Part shown: piece after piece, positions 1-32,881 of the stretch
Numbering within the stretch: position 1 is the first letter of the stretch
How the letters are laid out: every line of letters begins with the position of its first letter
Source: Liquidambar formosana
Lineage: Eukaryota > Streptophyta > Magnoliopsida > Saxifragales > Altingiaceae
Assembly: GCA_039720395.1 (NCBI GenBank)
Contig: CM077820.1
Span: 9,523,338 to 9,587,337, forward strand
Reading direction: 5' to 3'
DNA length: 64,000 nt
The notes under the pieces: generated by a model
Seen by the model: the letters and a program-made list of their open reading frames with translations, nothing else
Database searches by the model: none
What the model was told of the DNA's origin: nothing
Made by a program: the position numbers and the translations under genes

Positions 1-2316
1 TGGACCGGTTGTATAATTAAAAAATAATAAAAAAATTAAAATAGTTATGAAATATGAATTTGTAGATATTAGACATTAAATATTTAATGTTGTAAATTAT
101 TTCACATCAGTGGAATATGGTTTAGTCGTTGAGAGCTTGTACACTCTCCAAGAAGGTGCACGTTTCTATTCCCAATGTTAGCAAAAGAAGGATTTTTAAA
201 TAGAATTGGTCCAACCAGACCGGTTTGATGCAATTTTAAAGTAAAACCGGTCGGTTTAACCAGTTTATTCCGTGTTAAGGTGGTTTGATTGCAAAAACGA
301 TCCAATTGAAAAACCAGCCAGTCTAGTCTGGGTTTAATAACAGTGCTCCACATGTTTTTTTTTTTTTTTGGTGAGAGAAATCCACAAATTTAACAATTGA
401 TGAATGATGAAGCCGAGGTCGAACTAGCTTGCCCTTTTTGTTTATTTATTTATTTATTTTTAATTTTAATTTTTAAAATTCTTCTTCATTTTGTTAAGGC
501 TACGTTGGGTTTGTATGAAAAAAATATGAATGATAATCATTATTCCATTCCAATATTTGGTTAGGGGTGAAAATGGAATGTAAGTGAGATCCGACAATAT
601 TAACTTTTTATGATTTTATTTCTAAAGAGGTGAGAATGGGCATTCCTCCTTGTTGTGAGAGGAATGACTATTCCTTTCTTGGAGGGGGAAATGTCTTTCA
701 AGGGAATGCTCATTTCTTTCCTTGTAACCAATCAAACAGTCCAATCGATGTTAGGTATGGAATGATCATTCCATTCTCACACCCATTCCAACCTACCAAA
801 TGCAGCATAAGAGAGGTCGAACAAGCTCTTACTTTGGGTGGAAATGTGGAATGGAATTTACTAAGGGCCATTGTCCAAAAATAACAATAAATAAATAAAT
901 AAAAGAAGAAAGATTTTACCAAGAACCAACTCAAATGAAAATTAAATAATTATACGGTAGTTTATCTAGTATTAAAATAAAATCCATTGTTTTGAATAGG
1001 ATTATTTTAAAATATTTAAGTAATCCTTATTGATATGGAAAAAAATTCGGCTCAATATAGAAGTGTCATGTGGATTTAAGAGAGTCAATTGAGAACCTTT
1101 ACAAAGGGATATTATTTAATTAATATTAACTATTAAATAATCAAATCTTAGAGGAAAGGATTGATATTATTACTTACTAATCAAATCCTATCAGGACTTC
1201 ACTCTCCTAACTTGATAAGGAGTAAGACATCTATTACAAAATAGGAAGTTTCATACCACATAAGATACGTACAATTTACCTCTTTTAATTCAAGCTTTTT
1301 ATTCAGTCACTAACTTAAGCATTGGAAGAACTCCTATCGGTCACCCATCGGTTGCCTGAGCCTCGTCTTAGAGGCAAACTCGATGAGCACACAAGAATTT
1401 TGATTGTTGGCGATTTGGTGTCAGTAACACTTATAATTAATGTTATATGATCAATTTTTAAAATTTCATGAAATATCGTTATTTCAAATTTTTACTTTTA
1501 TTCATGATGATAACTATTATTTTCTTAAACTTTTATATTTAATGTAATGAATTTGTGCTTTCACTACCAATATATTACATCATAATCATTTACTTTTTAT
1601 GTGGCTTAACATAATTTGAAATCCCATCCTAACCTCGACTTCCTTATACAAATTCCTCATTTAAACGGCCTGCCCATTTGGGCATTCAAAAAATTAAACA
1701 ATTTTAACACATTTTATGTAGCATCAGAAGTATAATCACTATGTAGGGGTAAGCAATCGTAAGCTTCAAACTGTGGACCAAACCAAACCAATCACTTTGG
1801 TCCAATTTGATTTGGTTTGGTTTTCGTTTCATTAAAAAAAAATGATTTTTTATTTTTTATTTTTTTTATTTGAGTTTGTTTATAGTCAAGGAAAACCAAA
1901 CTGAACCAAAAAACTGAAATATATAATATATTAATGTTTTTTAAATTTTATTTCGTATGTCCCATATAATGTATAATCATATATAATATAAAGTATGAAT
2001 CAAAGCCAACTTTTTAATGTTCTGAACTTCTAGTTTTCGCATGCATTAAACAACTTCAAGTCATGGAATTTCTTGGCATGAGAAAAAAATATCAGATGCT
2101 TTTTATTTTATAGTTCGAATAGATGTGAACTACTTGTTTTATAGATATTAGACAAGGATAAAATTATTTTGATGGATGTGACCTATTTTGAGTTATCACT
2201 ATATTAAAATTATTTAAAAATTAAATTGTAAATAATAAGCTGGTACATATAGTCTCATTGTTTTCTAAGCCCTCCTCATTGTAGTGTAGACGAAGTGGGA
2301 GAGGAAAAAGGTATCT
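1..2316. other. Intergenic left flank of PGM
   Basis: No gene is recognisable; the open frames here are short and lack family motifs. The stretch is AT-rich. It contains a probable Harbinger-like MITE (498-807) and, around 1745-1930, an AT-rich stretch with repeated AACCAAAC/GGTTTGGTT words. That stretch resembles the hAT-like element at 36284-36981 but has no matching second end. A T-run at about 355-370 is followed by a pol-III B-box-like word on the minus strand (about 415-425). This could be a SINE tail, but no A box or target-site duplication supports it. Confidence 0.6.
498..807. mobile_element. Probable Harbinger/Tourist-like MITE
   Basis: A 310-bp segment rich in GGAATG/CATTCC words has imperfect terminal inverted repeats: GGCTACGTTGGGT at the left, and TGCTGCATTTGGT as the reverse complement of the right end, 9 of 13 matching. 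It is flanked by TAA on both sides (495-497 and 808-810), the 3-bp target type of PIF/Harbinger elements. It encodes no transposase. The ends are diverged, so this is an old copy. Confidence 0.55.
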
Positions 2317-2322
2317 CACGTG
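2317..2322. promoter_or_regulatory. G-box CACGTG upstream of PGM
   Basis: A palindromic CACGTG lies in the context TCACGTGA, about 200 bp upstream of the PGM start codon. G-boxes bind bZIP and bHLH factors, including light and ABA regulators. The position fits a proximal promoter, but no clear TATA box was seen nearby, so the role is an inference. Confidence 0.4.
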
Positions 2323-2481
2323 ATTTCTTCAAACTCTAGATAAGTGTTCGCTAGCCCGTGCATACATGTGGCAGCCATAGATTTTCTCACTCCGTTCAGC
2401 ACTTTTTGTCTCCGATCTTCCCCAAAATGCCCTTTTGATCCTTCCTTCTTCAAAGCCATTTCCACATTGTTCGACACCACC

Positions 2482-2511
2482 CCCCTCTCCTCTCTCTCTC
2501 TCTCTCTCTCA
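2482..2511 (+). repeat. CT-rich tract in presumed PGM 5' leader
   Basis: A (CT)n tract ends about 10 bp before the PGM start codon. Pyrimidine-rich tracts are common in plant 5' leaders and core promoters. The tract probably lies in the 5' UTR. Confidence 0.5.
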
Positions 2512-2520
2512 TTCTCATCC

Positions 2521-23592
<21,072 letters not shown>

Positions 23593-23619
23593 AGCACACA
23601 CCCATTGTAAACATCACAT

Positions 23620-23625
23620 AATAAA
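23620..23625 (+). terminator. Polyadenylation signal AATAAA of PGM
   Basis: AATAAA lies 28 bp after the PGM stop codon. A second AATAAA at 23786-23791 could serve a longer 3' UTR. Which one is used cannot be told from sequence. Confidence 0.5.
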
Positions 23626-24935
23626 GTGTCATCCTAAGTTACAAGCCAGGTCAGGCTTTCCGTCTTTTTTTATGGCATTATTTACACGTCTTCTTTTTGG
23701 TCAGTTTTGGTAGTACCATGTTGTAATCTGGATTTTCGGAACAATAAGTCACGCCATGTAAAATATGAGAAATATATCCATGGAAAATAAAATATCTACT
23801 TCTCGGTAATAGTTTTAATGCTGTTCCTCTTTTTGTCCAGTACCTAAGAAAACGGGAGGATTCATTGATTAATAGAAACCAAATGTACGGGTCTAGTTTA
23901 TGGTGAGTAACCTTCCTCTGACTTACGGGAGACAAAATACCAAGGCAGACCTTATTATGATTGGTTATTCCTTTGGACAGCAATAAAAAAATTACCATAT
24001 TAGAGTATGAAAGGACATAAGTGCCCTCCTGAGTGCAGTTATTTTTTATCATATGTACAGTGGTACGATTAACAGGCTGTTCACAGGTTAAACTCTGGTG
24101 AGAAACTCCCTGCCAGCATTTGTAGATCCTTCAGGGCTTTGGCATGAGTAGCTTTCCATCTCTCCATTGTTATCTATTTAAATGTTTTATTTTCTTTAAT
24201 TGGGAAAGAGTAAATGGTGTTATGACTTGTAAGTTTGAGGGAAAGTGGGAAATGCGGTTGAATTACAGAGCGTGTGTCCTTTGTTTACTTTGGTCGATAG
24301 TGAGAAGTGAGAACTGTTGCTCGCGTGAAGATGGGCTTTGGCATTGTGCTGTATGTTGTGGAAGCAACCTATGGGCAAATACTGTCCATAGGAAGTGCCT
24401 CCTGTTGTACTGCCTGTATTATCTTCTTTTAGTCTTTTACTTCTATCCATAAATATGGCATAAAATCAATGATATCCTCATTGATATTAGTGATCACCAA
24501 AGGAGGAAAAGCTGTTTTGTGTTGACGATGGCGACGAATTCATGCCGAGTCGGTCATCAGACACTGCATTGAGAACTTGAATTTTGTCATGGATGGTTAG
24601 TCCTACCATTGCCTCTATTCATCAACTTGCTTGGCCCATCATGATTAGGGTCCACCTCAGCATGCGATCCTGATATATACGATCATTGGTCATCCATGCC
24701 CAAGACATGAATAGGTGGGGTCTTTCAGGCTAAGAGAAGCACAATAGGCACTTCCTAATGGTTTTAAGGTTGATCCCCACTGCTTCGTTTCTGGCAAGTC
24801 ACATCTCCATGGTGGAGATTAATAATCCAATTGCAGGTCCCGACCACCTTCTATGGGAACACAAGTGTACAACTAAGACAAAAGAAGTAAAACCCAATGG
24901 GAAAACTATTTGTCCTATAATGCCTCATAAGTCCT

Positions 24936-25411
24936 CCAAAATGCAGGCCAACGATTAATCCTCTACCCCAACAATCTCAAGTGACATCATTCCACAGCAC
25001 CCACTCAACAATAAAGGTTAAACACATCGGGAAAACGACTTGTCATGCTTCAAATAGTGTTAGCCTGGATGTGACAATCTAATCTTTTGGACTCTCTTCT
25101 CTTCTCTTCTCTTCTCTTCTCTTCTGACACCAACCTAGTGTGTAGTGGTAAAATGGACCCGATTCGGTAGCATTGCCGTAGCTTAGAGAACATATTTTGG
25201 AAACCATTGCCATCAAGCTAGAGATGCATCACAAGTCTTGCCCCAAAATGCAAGCCAACAATTAATCCTCCACCCAAACAAACCTAAGTGATATCATGGC
25301 ACAACACCCACTTGACACTAAGATAGACACTTTGGGAAACTACTTTTGTCATGCTTTCAAATATCAGTCTGGATGTGACAATCTAATTTCTTGGACTACA
25401 TTCTCTTCTCA
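24936..25411. repeat. Direct repeat pair of ~175 bp, 300 bp apart
   Basis: Copies at about 24936-25111 and 25236-25411 share AATCCTC-ACCC, GTGA-ATCAT, ACACCCACT and CTGGATGTGACAATCTAAT in the same order. A further pair with AACCATTGCCATCAAGCT occurs near 25200 and 25930. The copies are clearly diverged, so the duplication is old. Confidence 0.6.
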
Positions 25412-25964
25412 CACCATTTTATTTTAGTATATGGTGGATTGGTGGAAAAGGTGTTGAAGGATTTAAGTAGGTCTAGAGTTTAATTATTATTATTTTTTAA
25501 TTATTTTGGTTTAAAGGGTATTCATTCAAGGTATGGGGTGGAAACACCGACTAGATCTGTAAGCAAAATATTTTAGAGTTGAGTAGGGGGGCAAGTCTAG
25601 AATCTGAAAATGACAATTAATCTTATGACCCTCTTGGGCAAGAAAGTCCGCACACTTATTTCCATCCCTTGGAGTGTTGTGGAGTCTATGGTTTCAATCT
25701 CGATTGTTTAATCCTATCAGTCTACCTTTTAAAGGTTCTTTTGAGGCATGCACGTACACCATCCTAGTAAGTGATGATAAAGGCATCCGAGGGATTGAAG
25801 TAGGTCTAGGGTTTAATTCTAACAGTTATCTTTCATAGGGTTCCATTTTCCTTATCGGGCATGCATCTACGCCGGGTGAGGCCTGGACGGATTTGGTACC
25901 ATTGCTGTAGCCAAGAGAACATACTTTAGAAACCATTGCCATCAAGCTGGACTTTTTCTTCAAA

Positions 25965-26370
25965 AATCCAAAACCAAAATCAATCAGGATTGTCTTGCTC
26001 CCCATTTTCTAATAAAAGATCTAAATCTCCCATCAGACCCACCAATAAATAATGGTACAGACAGGAGAAAAGCAATCAATCTTTTAGTGGGATAATGAGG
26101 ATGGAACTGTATTTGTCCTAGACGTGACAATGCTCAATTGCTCACTCTCTTTGCTATAGTTGTATAGATCCAACCTTGTTGGGTCTATCAGTTTCATGGG
26201 ATTTGCCCATGGAGAGAACTCATTTGCCCCACATTTTTATCTGCATGATATTGTGACAACTCCACCATCATGTTAGTTGCCTCTAGTGATGGACCTTCAT
26301 GTCTCCTCCTCCTTCCCCACCTATTTGCCATCTTGTCCTGTAGTGACAAAATTGGGATTTGTAATATTAA
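25965..26370. repeat. Dispersed repeat, copy 1 (partner at 32882)
   Basis: This stretch aligns in order with 32882-33265. Shared words include AGACCCACCAA, GGAGAAAAG, TTGGGTCTATCA, ATCTGCATGATAT, ATGTTAGTTGCCT and TTGGGATTT. It shows no coding potential. It may be a fragment of an unknown element or duplicated spacer. Confidence 0.6.
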
Positions 26371-27030
26371 AAAAAAAAAAAAAAAAAAGGAAAAAAAAAT
26401 TGGTTATTTTTCAAAATAATTTCAGGTTTAGAACTGTACTCCACAGAGACCATTCTCCTTTTTTTTTTTTTTTTTTTTTTTTGACATTCAAGATTCAACT
26501 CACTTTTTTTGTGAGCAGATCACCTGCAAATGCAAAAATCAATCAAATGAACAGTGTTTCAGATTGTGCCAAGGAATACGGCAAAAGGAGATCGATTCAA
26601 GCAAAATATGGGATTAATCCGAGTGAACCAATTTGGACAAGTCCACTTAGTTGTCCAAATAATATGTTAATATATATATATATATATAAATTTAAAAAAA
26701 AAAATTTTTAAAAATAATTACATGGCTTTATATGTTTTGGACAAACTCCGACAGGTTGGGCTTCAAACGAAAATTAATTGAATGGGGATGATTTCAGACA
26801 TGAAGAGCTGTCCGAAAATTTGGCTTAGGTGAGGCAGATAACTTTTATGCCAAGCTATTGTCCGTCCCATAAGAGACCCTAACTCCATTGTATGTTTATC
26901 TCCCACAAATGTGCGACAAAGTTTTAATTAGTCGACGACCACCACATATCCAATGAAAGAAAGGAATGAAAGTAAGGAAGGAATGTGAGGAAGATAAAAA
27001 TCCAAATAATTAACCTTGGTATTTTTATTT

Positions 27031-27413
27031 AGGGTTATTACACTTGACCCCCTGAACTCTCGTCGAAAATCACTTTACAGTTTGCACCTTTCAAGTTTAA
27101 AATTGGACATATAGCTCACTATAGTTTCAAATTTTGTCACTCTTCAACCCTTCTTCGTTAACCAAATGTGAAATTTTGGACGGAAAAAAGCCACATGCAT
27201 TGTATGTAAAAAAAAAAACCTAAATTCTCTGTGTACCAAATCATTTGCGATGCACATGACATTTTTCAGTCCAAAATCTCACAGTTGGTTAACAAAGGGG
27301 TGAAAAGTGACAAAATTCAAAACTATGGGGACTTGTTTGTTCAATTTTAAACTTGAGGGTTGCAAAATTATTTTCAATGAAAGTTTAGGAGGGTAAAGTG
27401 CAATTTATCCTTT
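27031..27413. mobile_element. Long-TIR fold-back element
   Basis: Arms of about 150 bp are inverted repeats of each other. Examples are CAAGTTTAAAATTG/CAATTTTAAACTTG, TTTTGTCAC/GTGACAAAA and GTTAACCAA/TTGGTTAAC. The outer ends read AGGGTTATTACACTTGACCC and, reversed, GGATAAATTGCACTTTACCC. TTTTATTT flanks both sides (27023-27030 and 27411-27418), a possible 8-9 bp target duplication. Arm length and target size suggest a Mutator-like MITE, but the class is uncertain. Confidence 0.8.
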
Positions 27414-27587
27414 TATTTATTTATTTTCCTGATTTTTATTATTTTTATTTTTATTATTATTAACCTTGATAACCTTGATATTTGATACTACTCTGCATCA
27501 TATTACTACATAATAAACTTTGAGATAAGTATAGGTATATCGCAATGTGTGACAATGACAAGTTAATAATTAACAAAAAAAATTAAG

Positions 27588-27746
27588 GAGAAATTACAGG
27601 TTGACCCCTCCAATCCAACGTTGGACTGATAGAAGAGTGAAGAGTAACGATTTCACAAACTGTAGGGGATCAAAGTGTTTGAAAAAACTAGGAGGGTGCA
27701 AAGTGAAAATGGATTAAAATTAAAGAGGTTAATATGTAATTTTCTC
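27588..27746. mobile_element. Small MITE with 23-bp imperfect TIRs
   Basis: The left end GAGAAATTACAGGTTGACCCC and the reversed right end GAGAAAATTACATATTAACCT are related inverted repeats bounding 159 bp. The words resemble the ends of the fold-back at 27031 (TTACA-TTGACCCC), so the two may be of one family. No clear target duplication was found. Confidence 0.55.
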
Positions 27747-27749
27747 AAA

Positions 27750-29760
27750 AATTAAACTTCTTTAGCTTTGCATTTAAAGGAGGAAATTGCATTCATATTA
27801 GCTGATGGATGGATCCAATAGATGTAGCAGGCTAGCACATTGAGTTGTAATTCAAATTTGATGGCTCTCATCAATGAAAATCCTTAGATTAGATTCGTTG
27901 ATGAATTGAGTGTACTTGTGGGATAGTATTTGAACCGACCCAAACATGTAGGATCCATAATGTGATTGGTTTATTTTAATGTTGGCATTGACGGCCTAGA
28001 TGCAACTAGGCAATGAAGTGGTTTAGGTTCGATGATTTAGGATACAAATTAAATGGGATTCACTAAAGAAATAACTTTACGAGGGAAGAGATTTTCTCAA
28101 TTTAATAGATGGTCCATTGAAATATAGACCATTCAAATCATGAGAGATCTATCAAAACATGTGAAACCCATATGATATACATACTCAATTATAAGAGATG
28201 GACCAGTAATGGGTTTTTTTAAAACTAATTGGATTTAATCTTTTAGGATTAATCAGCAATTGGATTTATTCTAGTATTAACAGATGAAGAGTGGGTGATA
28301 ATCTTACCCATGTCTAAAGAATTTGACCCATCAAATTTTTGAATACCCGTGTTGGCAAATAAAATAAAAATAAATATAAGAAAAAGAATAATTTGATTTT
28401 TCATTTAGCATTTAGGGGTAAATCTACCTCACAACTAATATGGAATGACCAATCTTCTTCACAAGATCTTGTCGCGGATATGCAAGACCTAAGTGATTAG
28501 TGTGGGGTTATCACCTCGAAAAAGAGAGAGTTCTATGATATGGGGTTTGAAAAAAAAAAGCCAAAAAAAAAGGGAAATTGAGGATTTTAATTTTGTTTTC
28601 TTCTAATAATTGCATCAAAATATCATATCAGTTCTTGGGTTTTGCTTAAAGTCACTTTTTACCTTTAGAAGTGACCACTGACGACCCCTTTTTTATTTTA
28701 TTTTATTTTTTTTTATCAAAAATAAGAAAAAACCAAGAAAGAATTTGGTTCCACCATTACCCTCATGTCCATTTCTTTGTCCAAATCTTCGACTTAAGAA
28801 AAAAACGAATATAAGATCTTGTTTGTTTAATCGAGATAAGAATGAAATCTCATTTTAATTGATTCCAAAATAGGGTGTATAAATGATGTAACTAAATAAT
28901 AATAGAATCAAATAGTCGTAATGAATGCTATATAAAAACTTGCCTCCACCCAAGGTGAAGGAGCTCCTCTCTTTTTGTTCATATTTCGCCACTTGTCTAA
29001 TTAGACATAGAGAATTGATTATATGCATGTATTTCTATGTTTATATAATTGTGAGCACATTTTCATAAGTTTATAGTGCGTATTATATGTTTATGTTAAC
29101 ATGAATGTTGTCTACGAGTCTATATTCACGTATCTTTTTTTTGTTTGTATTTTTAAATTCATATATTTTTTTAAATATTTATGACATGTGAAAAAAAATA
29201 AATAAAGGTAGGGAAGAGCTCCTCTAACCCAATAAATGTTTAAAAAAAATAAAAAATGCAAACAGATTAAATAAAAGAATACATAAGATAAGACCGAGGC
29301 AAGATCTTATGGTAGGTTGGAGTTTGGGACAAAAACTGTAGCAACCATCAGCATAGTCTTTTCGAGTCATTTTATGTCCATGATACAAATTAGAGCTTCG
29401 TAATGATGAAATGGTTAGTGCCTTAGAACATGCAACAATGGAAAAGTCAACTTGGGCACCATAATAGTTGCTTTTCCATGAATGTGACACCATTCCCATC
29501 CTCTTTTGGACAAAGAGACTGGTCCGAGTGTGTGATATTTTTCCTGGAGATGGAAAAATCTGAATTGCACCTAAACTTACTTAAAATACAAGTTTGAGGG
29601 AGGTTATTGTTATTACATATAATATTCAAAGCTCCCTATTTAGTTTACGTTTTTTAAAGTTTTATATATATATATTTTTTAAAAAAAAGTTTATACGAAA
29701 ACTAATCATGTTGTCCACTATAAAACATCCATTTAAACAATTTTATAAAAGAAATTATTT
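27750..29760. other. Intergenic, no feature recognised
   Basis: AT-rich spacer. Open frames such as 29224-29499 (minus) have no family motifs. Homopolymer A and T runs are frequent. I see no gene or delimitable repeat. Confidence 0.5.
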
Positions 29761-29761
29761 C

Positions 29762-29869
29762 AAAATCTGTCGTTTAAGTGAGATTTTTTGGCCATTTGCA
29801 ATCTCTACTTCACTTTTACAAAATGTTTCATGAGAAAAAACCAAAAAGTCCACTTAAACGACAGATTTT
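29762..29869. repeat. Hairpin with 29-bp arms
   Basis: Left arm AAAATCTGTCGTTTAAGTG and right arm CACTTAAACGACAGATTTT are perfect inverse repeats over 19 bp. The arms extend with a few mismatches through CCAAAAAGTC, around a loop of about 50 bp. This may be a very short MITE or a fold-back locus. Confidence 0.7.
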
Positions 29870-30029
29870 AGAAAAACTTTTTTCTATTCGGAATGATGTT
29901 TTCTAGTAGATTATGTAACTATTTTTCATAGACACCTTTTATATTTTTCATATACTTAGTGTAGGCTTAGAATAATTTATGTGATGGTAATAACCTGGCC
30001 CTACAAGTTTTTATTTATTTATTTATGCT

Positions 30030-30545
30030 ATTTTTGGTAGAATGAATGGAAACGTGGAATAAAAAGAAAGGTAGGAGAATGAGCTTTACATCCTTAGGGG
30101 GAGTAGACCATTCTTCCTTCTTATGTGTTTTGGTAGAATGGATGTGTAGACCATTCTTCCTTCTTATGTGTTTTGGTAGAATGGATGTAGGATGAATGGA
30201 AAGATAGTTTCCTTTTTTCTTATATGTTTTGTATGAAAGAATGAGGGAAATTAATAAACACTAATTTTTCTATTTTTCCCTCACATATATGGTACTAATG
30301 GATGAATTATTATAAGCATTGATTGAAAGGTAAATGTATCATTTTAACCAAAAAAAGCTCTCCTTCCCTTCTCTCATCCCTCTAAAATTGGGTTATGTGA
30401 AAAAGTAAAAATAAGGGATGCACAGGCCTTCCTTCCCTTTCCTTTTTTCCTTCCGTCATACCAAACACATCACTTACCCCTAATCCTTTCACATTTCCCT
30501 TCTCCCCACTCTATCATTCCTCCAATCCCTTGTACCAAACATTGT
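30030..30545. mobile_element. Possible MITE remnant with internal 43-bp tandem repeat
   Basis: TTTGGTAGAATG words near 30043 and TACCAAACA near 30533 look like inverted ends. The inside is rich in GGAATG/CCTTCC. A perfect 43-bp unit starting GTAGACCATTC is tandemly duplicated at 30103-30145 and 30146-30188. The borders and target duplication are uncertain. Confidence 0.45.
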
Positions 30546-31231
30546 GTTAATTATATGCCACTCTTGCATCTTCCAGACTAATATCTTTTCAAATGGGGGA
30601 AAAGGGATGTAAAGATTTCAAATTCCCTTTTCCAACATGTTTATGCTGAGTATTTTCAGAAGTGGGGGTCTAAATTCAAGTGAATCTTGTCCAGTTTGAT
30701 AATAAATGGATTGAGTTTGTGTTTCTTTTTAAATTTGATTAGCACCAGAACTTGGCACAATTGTTTTCTTTATAGTTGTAAATGTTTTATACATAAATAT
30801 TTTCTTTCAAAATATCTTCTTAATATATATAAATATTAATTTGTAATTAGGTTGACTTTTGGGTTGATTAGTTTTATATCAATATTGAATTTGGTTTAGC
30901 CCAAACATAATCCATATTAAGCACTTTTCATCCAAATACTAATAATAAATCTTTTTACTATGGTTTTAAGTGCCTATAATGGAGCATCGATTTCCAAGAG
31001 CATTAACTAGTCTTTAACTACTTTAGCAAGAAAAGGACAAATTTTTTTCTTATACATATTATATTTCCAACATAAAAGCGTAAACTATTATATGGAGGAT
31101 TCCAAACAGATATATGAAGAAGTTATGTCAAATTTTATATTTAGATGATGTGGGATATAATATTTTTTCAACCAAAAAAAAAAAAAAAAACCAACTAACT
31201 ATTTAAGCAAGCAGTTCAACTAGAGTTTCCA

Positions 31232-31247
31232 TTTTTTCTCTATTCAA

Positions 31248-31274
<27 letters not shown>
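31232..31274. repeat. (GA)n microsatellite
   Basis: A (GA)n tract of about 12-16 units directly precedes the fold-back at 31277. A short GAGAGA also follows that element, so it may have inserted into a GA tract. Confidence 0.7.
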
Positions 31275-31276
<2 letters not shown>

Positions 31277-31279
<3 letters not shown>

Positions 31280-31503
31280 GGATTTCGTGTTAAGTTGAAA
31301 AACTCAGCACCGTGCTAAATTTAATGGGAGCAATTGGATGGGTGTTTGACAGTTTCTATTAAAACATCAAAAAGTTACTACTGAAATGACTTCAATAAGT
31401 TACTTTTTAATGTTTTAATATGAACCACTGAAAACCCTATCCAATGGCTCCCATTTATTTAGCATGGTGCTAAGTTTTTATAACTCAGCACCGAATCCAA
31501 AAA
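31277..31503. mobile_element. Fold-back MITE, 227 bp
   Basis: The two arms of about 105 bp are inverted repeats. Examples are AACTCAGCACC/GGTGCTGAGTT, ATGGGAGC/GCTCCCAT and TTAAAACAT/ATGTTTTAA, with a short loop near 31385. The ends read TTTGGATTTCG and, reversed, TTTTGGATTCGG. GA repeats lie on both sides. It is non-coding. Confidence 0.82.
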
Positions 31504-31507
31504 AGAG

Positions 31508-32045
31508 AGACTTTAAAATAGGGAAGGGATTGGATAGTCAACCCTTAAAGGTGCTCTAAATAAGGACCAATGAATGTTATGTCAAGTGAGCGCATTCATT
31601 ATCATGTTTGTGATGTCCTCTAATGGTGTTTATCATACTCTCTCAATCTCTGGGAGTTTTTGAGTATTGAAATGATCTCGAGACTTTAAAATAGGGAAGG
31701 GATTGGATAGTCAACCCTTAAAGGTGCTCTAGTCAACCCTTAAAGGTGCTCTAAATAAGGACCAATGAATGTTATGTCAAGTGAGCGCATTCATTATCAT
31801 GTTTGTGATGTCCTCTAATGGTGTTTATGATACTCTCTCAATCTCTAGGAGTTTTTGAGTATTGAAATGATCTCGGGACTTTAAAATAGAGAAGGGATTG
31901 GATAGTCAACCTCTTAAAGATGCTCTAAATAAGGACCAATGAATGTTATGTCAGGTGAGCGCATTCATTATCATATTTGTGATGTCCTCTAAGGTGTTTA
32001 TGGTGATCTTTAGGAGTTTTTAAGTATTGACATGATCTTTGCACT
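31508..32045. repeat. Three tandem copies of a ~175-bp unit
   Basis: Units start AGACTTTAAAATAG (or GGACTTT...) at 31508, 31681 and 31876. Unit 1 is 173 bp. Unit 2 is 195 bp because it contains an exact 22-bp internal duplication beginning AGTCAACCCTTAAAGG. Unit 3 is about 170 bp and more diverged. The first unit starts right after the fold-back at 31277-31503. Confidence 0.9.
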
Positions 32046-32269
32046 GTTTCAGGTTTTTAGCTTCTTGGAGGTGGCTTCTCCCCTATCTCAATTTACTCAA
32101 GTGGACATGTCCCATTTTGGCCTCAAGTATGACTTTTCCTACAACTACTGTAGTTTGCCCATATAGCTCTAGAAATACAATCCACAACAATTATCTAATG
32201 AAAGGAAATATTTCCAAGACAAATTATTTTAGGACTTAGGATCCTCTGTAGATTTTTTCTTATAAGGAT

Positions 32270-32420
32270 ATTGTAGGACTTTTCATGTCCTACAAGGTTC
32301 GATGATTCAATGGTTTTGTATTTTTTTATTCAATTACAAACCAAATGATTCTATGGCCTTGAAAAACCTTGGCCTACAAGAAAAAAACTTACAAAAGATC
32401 CAAATTCCTCATTTTATGAG
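32270..32420. repeat. Dispersed repeat (partner at 44770-44925)
   Basis: The order CTACAAGGTT-GATGAT, TTATTCA-TTACAAA-CAAA, ATT, GAAAAAC, AAAGGATC/AAAGATCC is shared with 44770-44925 on the same strand. It is non-coding and diverged. Confidence 0.5.
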
Positions 32421-32881
32421 CAATTTTTCGCTTTTGGGCTTTATATCTTGTTGCATCATTTTTTGCGATAAAATAATCTTTTTTTGGTAATGGAAACAAC
32501 AACAAAAAATAAACTTAAATTAAAACCTCTTGTTACATAACATTATTATTTCTTCTCTTGTATAATACACCGATATGCTAGAGCTTCTTTGTGCGAGTGG
32601 TACGGTGTATGCATATGCATGTGTTCTTTTGGTATTCAGATCTGTTGTACCAAAATCAACTTCATAGCCCCGAAGTCTAAAGGAGAATTATGGGCTCTTG
32701 GTTGCTTTGTTGTGGTCATAATTCATACTGCAAAAAAAAAAAAAAAAAAAAAAAAAAAGCAAAGGGGGGTGGAAAAAAACACAGCATATGATGTTGATTA
32801 AGACCAGCTCAGTTTGAGTGACATTTGCTCATTACATCTTTTTGAGGCCACTTTCAACAGACCAATCTTCTCTTATCTAAA

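Larger units (their letters stand above)
23640..27030. other. Intergenic spacer after PGM
   Basis: No gene is recognised; the frame at 24144-24452 has no family features and may lie in downstream UTR. The stretch holds a duplicated segment (about 24936-25111 and 25236-25411), a (TCTTC)n microsatellite (about 25090-25125), one member of a longer dispersed pair (about 25965-26370), an A-run (26370-26388), a T-run (about 26459-26482) and a (TA)n run at about 26669-26688. Confidence 0.6.

Noticed and set aside
355..440. T-run plus B-box-like word suggesting a minus-strand SINE
   Set aside because: No A box and no flanking duplication could be found.
24144..24452. 102-codon Cys-rich frame downstream of PGM
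   Set aside because: No recognisable family, no good splice partners and biased AT-rich composition. It more likely lies in PGM 3' flank.
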